From Candidatus Nomurabacteria bacterium (GTDB taxonomy: Bacteria; Patescibacteriota; Minisyncoccia; Phycocordibacterales; PALSA-1337), in NCBI GenBank assembly GCA_943349555.1, contig CALQZK010000031.1, forward strand, positions 1-5,876: DNA of 5,876 nucleotides, given 5' to 3'. Below, in pieces: positions 1-4,863 of the stretch. The translations under genes and the position numbers were made by a program. The notes beneath the pieces were generated by a model. That model ran no database searches. It was not told the origin of the DNA and worked only from the letters and a program-made list of their open reading frames with translations. Position 1 is the stretch's first letter. Every line of letters begins with the position of its first letter.

Positions 1-759
1 ATCCTCTACGAAGACAAGGACATCCTCGCTGTCGACAAGCCAGCCGGTCTTGTCGTGCATCCTGATGGTAAAACAGAGGAGCCAGCCCTCACTGATTGGG
101 TTATTAAAAATTATCCGAAAACAAAAAATGTCGGGGAATCCATCGAGACGACGAAAGATGGAACAATAGAGCGTCCTGGTATCGTCCACCGCTTGGACAG
201 AGGGACTTCCGGCGTCATCCTCATTGCAAAGACAAAAGCAGGACATGCCTGCCTCAAAGAGCAGTTTCAAAATCAGACCATCGAAAAGAAATACGTTGCT
301 ATTGTGCACGGTGACATGAAAGATAAATATGGAATCATAAACAGGCCGATAGGCAGGAGTCCCAGTGACTTCCGCAAATGGTCAGCTTCACGAGGGGCGA
401 GAGGGGAGATGAGACCGGCGGAGACTTGGTGGACGCTCATCGCTTCCGGCAGACCTGTAAATACGGACAGCGGAGAAAGGTACTCACTAGTGATAGCAGA
501 ACCCAAGACCGGACGTACGCACCAGATACGAGTGCATTTCAAGGCTATCCAGCACCCCATAGCCTGCGATGACTTGTATTCTCCGGAGAAGGCAAGTATC
601 TTGGGTATGACGAGGACGGCATTGCACTCCTCCTCTATTTTGTTTACAAACTGCTCTGGAAAGAAGGTCACAGTGAAAGCACCGTTGCCAAAGGATTTCC
701 AGAACGCTGTAGAAGAACTAGGTATGGCTGAATTTGCTAAAAAAGAGGGCATATGTTAG
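1..759 (+). CDS. RluA-family rRNA/tRNA pseudouridine synthase, 5'-truncated by window edge
   Basis: Isomerises specific uridines to pseudouridine in structured RNA, most often 23S rRNA for RluD/RluC-type members. The frame is open from base 1, giving 252 visible residues, and ends in TAG. Visible in order: the strand with 'AVDKPAGLVVHP' (residues 10-21), typical of the start of the catalytic domain; the signature HRLDRGTSG (63-71) with the catalytic Asp at 66; and GRTHQIRVHF (171-180), the conserved C-terminal motif. Family members are usually about 300-325 residues, so some 50-80 N-terminal residues, where an S4 RNA-binding domain often lies, are probably missing to the left. The GTG at 55 lies inside the conserved core and is not the true start. 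The gene sits 23 bases before rplS and may be cotranscribed with it. The family is certain; the target uridine, and so RluA, RluC or RluD, cannot be assigned. Confidence 0.95.
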   Translation: MLYEDKDILAVDKPAGLVVHPDGKTEEPALTDWVIKNYPKTKNVGESIETTKDGTIERPGIVHRLDRGTSGVILIAKTKAGHACLKEQFQNQTIEKKYVAIVHGDMKDKYGIINRPIGRSPSDFRKWSASRGARGEMRPAETWWTLIASGRPVNTDSGERYSLVIAEPKTGRTHQIRVHFKAIQHPIACDDLYSPEKASILGMTRTALHSSSILFTNCSGKKVTVKAPLPKDFQNAVEELGMAEFAKKEGIC

Positions 760-782
760 ATTTGTCCTACTAAATATTACAT

Positions 783-1220
783 ATGTCTACCAATAAAAAC
801 GTCATTTCTGCGGTAAATGTTGAGGATCGAAAGGCTATGAACCTGCGTTCTGGTGACACCGTGCGCGTCTGGCAGAAGGTCAAAGAAAAGGATAAAACGA
901 GACTGCAGGCATTCGAAGGTCTTGTGCTTGCCCGCAAGCACGGTAGCGAAGCTGGTGCAACTTTCACCGTTAGGAAGGTCATGGACGGTGTGGGGGTTGA
1001 GAAGATTTTCCCTCTGTATTCTCCTATTATCGACAAGATAGAAGTATTGCGCCGATCCAAGGTCCGCCGAGCCAAGCTCTATTTCGTCCGAGAAAAAGCG
1101 GCAAAAGAAATCCGCCGAGGCATGCGCCGAATGCTTGCCCTTGAGCCTGGAATGAATACCGATACAAAGATCGCGGCTCCTGCCGTTGCGGAAGAGAAGA
1201 GGGAAGAGGTGAAGGCGTAG
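783..1220 (+). CDS. rplS: 50S ribosomal protein L19
   Basis: Large-subunit ribosomal protein at the 30S-50S interface. It has 145 residues against about 115 in E. coli. The diagnostic core is present: [11 protein letters not shown] (about 23-33), FEGLVLAR (44-51), [20 protein letters not shown] (60-79), then the basic segment [17 protein letters not shown] (88-104). The extra length is a C-terminal tail from about residue 105, first Arg-rich (EIRRGMRRM), then Ala/Glu/Lys-rich and probably disordered; such tails are seen in CPR ribosomal proteins (recollection, not checked here). The ATG at 783 fits the usual N-terminus. No Shine-Dalgarno sequence precedes it, the upstream bases being AT-rich. 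In many bacteria rplS follows trmD and rimM; here its upstream neighbour is an RluA-family gene. The stop codon abuts the -10 element of the following tRNA gene. Confidence 0.97.
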   Translation: MSTNKNVISAVNVEDRKAMNLRSGDTVRVWQKVKEKDKTRLQAFEGLVLARKHGSEAGATFTVRKVMDGVGVEKIFPLYSPIIDKIEVLRRSKVRRAKLYFVREKAAKEIRRGMRRMLALEPGMNTDTKIAAPAVAEEKREEVKA

Positions 1221-1226
1221 TATAAT
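1221..1226 (+). promoter_or_regulatory. -10 element (TATAAT) of the tRNA-Leu gene
   Basis: A perfect TATAAT begins at the base after the rplS TAG stop and ends 8 bases before the first base of tRNA-Leu, so transcription would start at or just before the mature 5' end. No TTGACA-like -35 is seen at a 16-18 base spacing, where the sequence is purine-rich, and there is no TG extension. Position and consensus support a sigma-70-type promoter for the tRNA pair; readthrough from rplS is also possible. Confidence 0.55.
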
Positions 1227-1234
1227 ACTTGTAT

Positions 1235-1319
1235 GCCCAGGTGGCGTAATTGGTAGCCGCATACCCTTGAGGTGGGTACGCCGTAAGGTGTGGAGGTTCG
1301 AGTCCTCTCCTGGGCACCA
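1235..1319 (+). tRNA. tRNA-Leu (anticodon GAG), CCA encoded
   Basis: Complete class II cloverleaf. Acceptor GCCCAGG (1235-1241) pairs with CCTGGGC (1309-1315), followed by discriminator A at 1316 and an encoded CCA at 1317-1319. The D stem GCG/CGC is at 1244-1246 and 1258-1260. The anticodon stem TACCC/GGGTA (1262-1266, 1274-1278) closes the loop TTGAGGT with anticodon GAG at 1269-1271. The long variable arm CGCC-GTAA-GGTG (1279-1290), typical of Leu/Ser/Tyr tRNAs, and the T arm with loop TTCGAGT (1297-1303) complete it. The anticodon reads Leu codons CUC and CUU. It lies 14 bases after rplS. Confidence 0.97.
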
Positions 1320-1321
1320 TG

Positions 1322-1343
1322 AATTTCAATACGAATTGAGATT
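1322..1343 (+). other. AT-rich inverted repeat between the two tRNAs
   Basis: AATTTCAAT (1322-1330) and ATTGAGATT (1335-1343) form a 9-bp stem with one G-U pair and an ACGA tetraloop, beginning two bases after the tRNA-Leu CCA. No T-run follows, so it is not a standard intrinsic terminator. It could be a spacer hairpin in a tRNA-Leu/tRNA-His precursor, or chance pairing in AT-rich DNA. The pairing potential is read from the sequence; any role is inferred. Confidence 0.4.
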
Positions 1344-1352
1344 TATTGATAT

Positions 1353-1424
1353 GGTGGCTATGGTGTAGCGGTAGCACACGAGCTTGTGGAGCTCTTTGTC
1401 TGGGTTCAACTCCCAGTAGTCACC
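1353..1424 (+). tRNA. tRNA-His (anticodon GTG), with encoded G-1 and no complete CCA
   Basis: Complete class I cloverleaf. The extra 5' G that is the histidine identity element (G-1) is encoded at 1353, opposite discriminator C at 1424. Acceptor GTGGCTA (1354-1360) pairs with TAGTCAC (1417-1423) with one G-U pair, and T8 is at 1361. The D arm lies at 1363-1377. The anticodon stem is 1379-1383/1391-1395, with a C-U mismatch at its outer pair. The loop TTGTGGA carries GTG at 1386-1388, reading His CAC and CAU. The T arm is CTGGG/CCCAG with loop TTCAACT (1405-1411). The bases after the discriminator are CAC, so the 3' CCA would be added after transcription, unlike in the neighbouring tRNA-Leu. 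Confidence 0.96.
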
Positions 1425-1456
1425 CACTTTTTACAATCTGTCAAGTATATAGAAAC

Positions 1457-1470
1457 ATTCACAATTCACA
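1457..1470 (+). repeat. Two tandem copies of ATTCACA
   Basis: ATTCACA occurs twice back to back (1457-1463, 1464-1470) in the non-coding gap between tRNA-His and the deacetylase gene, about 40 bases before that gene's candidate -10 element. Tandem heptamers can be binding sites for a regulator, but two short AT-rich copies also arise by chance. The repeat is directly visible; function is unknown. The rest of the gap (1425-1521) shows a T5 run at 1428-1432 and the -10 element below, and nothing else. Confidence 0.3.
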
Positions 1471-1506
1471 TTTGTCGCGAATTCCTTTTTCTTGTTACTC
1501 ATGTCA

Positions 1507-1515
1507 TGTTATTAT
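1507..1515 (+). promoter_or_regulatory. Extended -10 promoter element of the deacetylase gene
   Basis: TG-T-TATTAT (TG at 1507-1508, hexamer 1510-1515) matches an extended -10 sigma-70-type element (5 of 6 hexamer bases plus TGn). The upstream 16-18 base position is T-rich with no good -35, as is common for extended -10 promoters. Six bases separate the hexamer from the ATG at 1522, so the expected start of transcription falls on the start codon itself and the mRNA would be leaderless. Confidence 0.45.
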
Positions 1516-1521
1516 AGCCAC

Positions 1522-2670
1522 ATGAAAGATATTTACAAACTTCTCATTATTTTGCTGTTCTTGGGCTTTATTTCTTACTCACATTACCATAGAGGCAGTG
1601 TAATAGCGCGCGGAGCGGAGACTGGAGAAGTGGAGACCGAAGGAGCTGATGATGGGAACGTTCTGACAGCAGCCCTTGCAAACGTTTTGACAAATATTGG
1701 ACAGAGTAATCCTCCTGCTCAAGCATCCTATTCGCCCAATACCCCGCAATTCGTAGTCTTTTCTTTTGATGGTTCTAAGTCTATAGAAATGCTTGATGAG
1801 ACGCTGGCCTTTGCTAGAAAAATGAATATGGAAAGTAAGCCTCTTCATTTCACTTATTTTATAAATGCTGTATATTTTTTAACAAATGAAAACGCAAGTT
1901 TTTATACAGCTCCGGGTCATCAAGCCGGTGCTTCTGCTATCGGCTTCTCCAATGCTTCGCGGGATATAGTGAAGAGAGTAAGGAGTTTCAATACAGCTTT
2001 GGCTGAAGGACATGAGATAGGATCACATGCCGTCGGCCACTATAACGGTAAGGATTGGACCTATGAGCAATGGAAGCAGGAGTTTATTTCTTTCAATACT
2101 ATTTTGGCTGACGTGCAGAAAAATAATCCTTCAGTCGCTATAGAGATTCCTAATTTCGGCGAAAAAACAATCATGGGTTTCCGAGCTCCAAACCTAGGAG
2201 TGAATGATAATATGTACAAAGAGCTTGCTGATGCGAACTTTGTATATGACACAAGCGGAGTAGGAAATCCCAAACAGTGGCCGGTCAAAAATGCCCATGG
2301 AACTTGGCTCATACCACTGGGGATTGTACATATCGGAACAAATAGGGTGCCTGTTATATCTATGGACTATAGCCTCTGGGTGCATCAGTCGCAGGCGAAG
2401 GAAGTAGCTGTTAAAGGCTCTCCTCTCTGGCAGAAATATTTCGATGAGCTCTACCAGGCATATATGGAATATTTCAATATTAACTATAATGGAAACCGTG
2501 CTCCAGTTATCATCGCAAATCATTTTTCTAAATGGAATGACGGGGTTTATTGGGAGGCCTTAAAAGCTGTAGCGGAAGAAGTTTGCGGAAAGCCGGATGT
2601 TCGATGTGTCGGTTTTAAAGACCTCGTACAGTTTTTAAATACTGATACAAATCATGCCGTTTCCATATAA
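1522..2670 (+). CDS. Membrane-anchored or secreted polysaccharide deacetylase-like protein (NodB/CE4 fold) with altered metal site
   Basis: 382 residues from the ATG at 1522. The N-terminus has Lys2 and Lys6 and a hydrophobic stretch at about 7-18 with no clear cleavage site: a signal anchor or signal peptide, so the enzyme domain acts outside the membrane. Residues 26-75 are a polar, Gly/Glu-rich linker. The CE4-like domain spans about 76-372: motif 1 is SFDGS (81-85), keeping the catalytic Asp83 but with Gly84 where the metal-binding Asp of TFDD normally lies; motif 2 is HAVGH (His169, His173); motif 3 is FRAPNLG (Arg221, Pro223); YDTS (242-245) follows; motif 5 may be ANHFSKW (His334). The layout recalls insect chitin deacetylase-like members rather than peptidoglycan deacetylases, but the substrate is unknown. 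With the second Asp gone it may use a different metal ligand, or bind rather than cleave sugar. A TTG at 1492 is in frame but would put a polar segment before the anchor and lie upstream of the -10. The 3' end overlaps the next gene by 17 bases. Confidence 0.82.
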   Translation: MKDIYKLLIILLFLGFISYSHYHRGSVIARGAETGEVETEGADDGNVLTAALANVLTNIGQSNPPAQASYSPNTPQFVVFSFDGSKSIEMLDETLAFARKMNMESKPLHFTYFINAVYFLTNENASFYTAPGHQAGASAIGFSNASRDIVKRVRSFNTALAEGHEIGSHAVGHYNGKDWTYEQWKQEFISFNTILADVQKNNPSVAIEIPNFGEKTIMGFRAPNLGVNDNMYKELADANFVYDTSGVGNPKQWPVKNAHGTWLIPLGIVHIGTNRVPVISMDYSLWVHQSQAKEVAVKGSPLWQKYFDELYQAYMEYFNINYNGNRAPVIIANHFSKWNDGVYWEALKAVAEEVCGKPDVRCVGFKDLVQFLNTDTNHAVSI

Positions 2671-4840
2671 AATAGCAGCCTTTGACCTTGACGGCACTCT
2701 TGCTGTGAGTAAAGGAAATGTCTCGCAGTCCATAGCGTCTTTATTGCATGATCTCTCAAAAATTGGCAAAGTTGTCATAATTTCCGGTGGTTCCATCAAG
2801 CAATTCGAGAAGCAGGTCCTGCCGTTCATACAACCAAATGCCAATATTATTCTCCTACCAGCGGAAGGTAGTGAAAGATTTGAATATGATGAAAAAGGGG
2901 CGAAGTGGAATATGACAGATAAGAAAATCTTTTCTGGGGAAATTAAAAAAGAAGTTGTAAAAGTTCTCAAGGAAATAATTTCCTCTGGCTTATACGATAT
3001 ACCTGCCGGACATGATGGGGAATATATTGAAGACCGTGATACAGAGATTGCCTTCTCTGCTCTGGGCCAGCAGGCACCTCTTGAAGAAAAAGAGAAATGG
3101 GATCCGGACCGCGAAAAAAGGAGAAAAATAAAAGAAGAGTTGGAGACTAAGATTAAAAACATTTCCGCGACAATTTCTGGGACAACCTCTATAGATATCT
3201 TGCCAAAAGGCTTTAATAAAGGCGTAGGTCTTGGCTTGCTATTGAAAAAATTAGGAATAAAAAAAGAAGAAACAATTTTTGTGGGAGATGCCATCGTGCC
3301 GGGCGGTAATGACTACTCATTGCTGGAAGCGGGATTTGTAACTGTCAAAGTCGGCAGTCCGGAGGAAACAGAAAGGACAATAAGGAGATGGGTCAGTCCT
3401 CCAGTCGCTTTCTTCTGCTCCGAATACGCTCTAGAAAATAATCCGGAAATGTATGCAGGGGGATTGGGCGTGCTGGCAGGGGACTATCTGATGGAGATAA
3501 GAGATCAGAATTTTTCTTTTGTGGCTATTGGATTGAAGTATGGGGATAAAGTGCCTGCAGGATTTTCTCTGCTTGATTTCACTCTGGAAATTCCAAATGT
3601 CGGCAATGCGAGAGTCTGGCACTCTCCTCTTTCCGAAACTGCCGACATTTTTCTCTTGGATGCTGGAGAAATAACTTCCAAGCTCTATGACCCGGAAATT
3701 TCAACGAGGATAAAACAGCAAATGGTTCTGGGTATTGGAGGACTACGTTTGCTGAAGGAGTTGGGAATTTTCCCAAAAGTTTACCATCTGAATGAGGGAC
3801 ATACGGCTTTTACGGCTGTTGCGATAATTGTCGAAAGACCAGAAGACGTGAATAGAATTGTTGCCACAAAACACACGATACTTTCTGCAGCAGGATTGAA
3901 AATTAATTTTTCTGATTTGGAAAAACTCATAGGGCAGTATAGTGGAAAATCTTTCTTGGAAATATGTGAAAAGGGGAAGTCAAAAGGAGTAAGTAGCGAA
4001 AATATTTTTTCAACGACAAAATTCCTGCTTTCCTGTGCGGTAAAAAAGAATGCAGTGAGTTCAATCCATGCAGTTTTCGAAAAGAAGAAGCATCCAGAAA
4101 GTACCCTTCTGTCAATTACCAATGGCGTTTATCGCAAGCGTTGGCAAGCTAAGGAATTTTATTCTCGCCCAGTCATGGTTTCCGATGAAGAATTGAGGGA
4201 TTTAAAAAGAGGATTGAAGGTAAAACTAGGCCTTACTGCCGACATTTGCACTCTAGTATGGGCAAGGCGCTTCGCTGGATATAAGAGGCCCGGTCTCCTT
4301 TTTTCTGATTTGGAAAGATTGGCTTCACTTATTTCAAATCCAAATACTCCACTCCAGATCATCATCTCCGGTAAACCGCATGAAAAGGATGAAGCTGATA
4401 AAGACATTAGAGATAGTATCATTGATTTTTCGAAAAAAAATCCGAGAATTGTTTATCTCCCAGATTATTCTATAACAACTGCAATGAAGCTCGTCCAAGG
4501 TGCGGACATCTGGCTCAATACTCCGGAACTGGGCATGGAGGCCTGCGGGACCAGCGGGATGAAATCGGGACTGAATGGCGCTTTGCAATGCAGTGTTTTG
4601 GATGGATGGGTGGGCGAGGTGTCTCTGGAAGGGAGGGGATGGTCACTGCCCAGCGATAAAGATACTCTTGAAACTGCCGAGATTTTGTATGACCTACTTG
4701 AGCAAGAAATTTTACCCGAATTCTATGCGGGAGATAATAAATGGGCAGCTAAAATGCGTTCGACAATCGAGTTGATAGAAAAAGAATATACGACAGCGCG
4801 TATGCTTCACGACTATCAAGAAAGATTGTATAATCTCTAA
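2654..4840 (+). CDS. Fusion of phosphomannomutase-like HAD-IIB domain and alpha-glucan phosphorylase (GT35)
   Basis: 728 residues in one uninterrupted frame. Residues 1-247 form a HAD domain: motif I DLDGT (11-15; nucleophile Asp11, acid/base Asp13), motif II ISGG (43-46), a cap with FSALGQQAPLEE (134-145), a Lys-containing ILPKGFNKG (182-190), and motif IV GDAIVPGGND (211-220). The last two resemble eukaryotic-type phosphomannomutases. Residues 250-728 form a short alpha-glucan phosphorylase, which releases glucose 1-phosphate from alpha-1,4-glucan using PLP: SEYAL (256-260) and YAGGLGVLAGD (267-277); HLNEGHTAF (378-386); KHT with His407, equivalent to rabbit His377; ITNG with Asn490 (Asn484); RRFAGYK with Arg539 and Lys544 (phosphate site, Arg569/Lys574); and EACGTSGMK with Glu629 and PLP Lys637 (Glu672/Lys680), a Cys replacing Ser674. 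The HAD domain occupies the place of the N-terminal domain usual in this phosphorylase type. Probably cytoplasmic. It has no Shine-Dalgarno, its start overlaps the deacetylase end by 17 bases (possible translational coupling), and it ends in tandem in-frame TAA TAA. Confidence 0.93.
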   Translation: MPFPYKIAAFDLDGTLAVSKGNVSQSIASLLHDLSKIGKVVIISGGSIKQFEKQVLPFIQPNANIILLPAEGSERFEYDEKGAKWNMTDKKIFSGEIKKEVVKVLKEIISSGLYDIPAGHDGEYIEDRDTEIAFSALGQQAPLEEKEKWDPDREKRRKIKEELETKIKNISATISGTTSIDILPKGFNKGVGLGLLLKKLGIKKEETIFVGDAIVPGGNDYSLLEAGFVTVKVGSPEETERTIRRWVSPPVAFFCSEYALENNPEMYAGGLGVLAGDYLMEIRDQNFSFVAIGLKYGDKVPAGFSLLDFTLEIPNVGNARVWHSPLSETADIFLLDAGEITSKLYDPEISTRIKQQMVLGIGGLRLLKELGIFPKVYHLNEGHTAFTAVAIIVERPEDVNRIVATKHTILSAAGLKINFSDLEKLIGQYSGKSFLEICEKGKSKGVSSENIFSTTKFLLSCAVKKNAVSSIHAVFEKKKHPESTLLSITNGVYRKRWQAKEFYSRPVMVSDEELRDLKRGLKVKLGLTADICTLVWARRFAGYKRPGLLFSDLERLASLISNPNTPLQIIISGKPHEKDEADKDIRDSIIDFSKKNPRIVYLPDYSITTAMKLVQGADIWLNTPELGMEACGTSGMKSGLNGALQCSVLDGWVGEVSLEGRGWSLPSDKDTLETAEILYDLLEQEILPEFYAGDNKWAAKMRSTIELIEKEYTTARMLHDYQERLYNL

Positions 4841-4854
4841 TAATTTGGTATAGT
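4826..4854 (+). promoter_or_regulatory. Candidate promoter of the glycogen synthase gene
   Basis: TTGTAT (4826-4831) as a weak -35, exactly 17 bases, then TG-G-TATAGT (TG at 4846-4847, hexamer 4849-4854), an extended -10 with 5 of 6 consensus bases. The -35 lies within the last codons of the phosphorylase fusion. Nine bases follow before the glgA ATG at 4864, so transcription would begin 0-3 bases before the start codon. It would let glgA be expressed separately from the upstream genes; readthrough from upstream is also possible, as no terminator is seen. Confidence 0.5.
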
Positions 4855-4863
4855 TTCCTGCGT

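Noticed and set aside
55..57. GTG at 55 as the start of the pseudouridine synthase
   Set aside because: The frame is open to base 1 and the residues before it (AVDKPAGLVV) are conserved catalytic-domain sequence, so the gene continues to the left.
273..752. Minus-strand open frame of 159 codons opposite the pseudouridine synthase
   Set aside because: It is a shadow of a gene with clear family motifs on the other strand; its own translation shows no recognisable domain and no upstream signals.
1027..1377. Minus-strand open frame of 116 codons running across tRNA-Leu and part of tRNA-His
   Set aside because: Its RRGLEPPHLTAYPPQGYAA-type segment is the antisense translation of a tRNA-Leu gene, a well-known source of spurious proteins; it also lies opposite the end of rplS.
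1400..1432. tRNA-His T arm followed by TTTTT as an intrinsic terminator
   Set aside because: The hairpin belongs to the tRNA fold, eleven bases separate it from the T-run, and the run is only five long; too weak to call.
1492..1521. TTG at 1492 as the start of the deacetylase
   Set aside because: It would add ten residues (MLLMSCYYSH) before a normal signal anchor, begin upstream of the -10 element, and has no Shine-Dalgarno; the ATG at 1522 fits better.
2643..2651. TGaTACAAA as an extended -10 for the HAD-phosphorylase gene
   Set aside because: It matches the hexamer at only 4 of 6 positions and ends 2 bases before the ATG, so transcription would start inside the coding sequence; the gene is more likely cotranscribed with the deacetylase.
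3380..3420. Possible frameshift or assembly join making an artificial fusion of HAD and phosphorylase
   Set aside because: The frame is continuous with conserved sequence up to a few residues on each side, base composition does not change, and no stop or start signal lies at the joint. Read-level proof is not available here.
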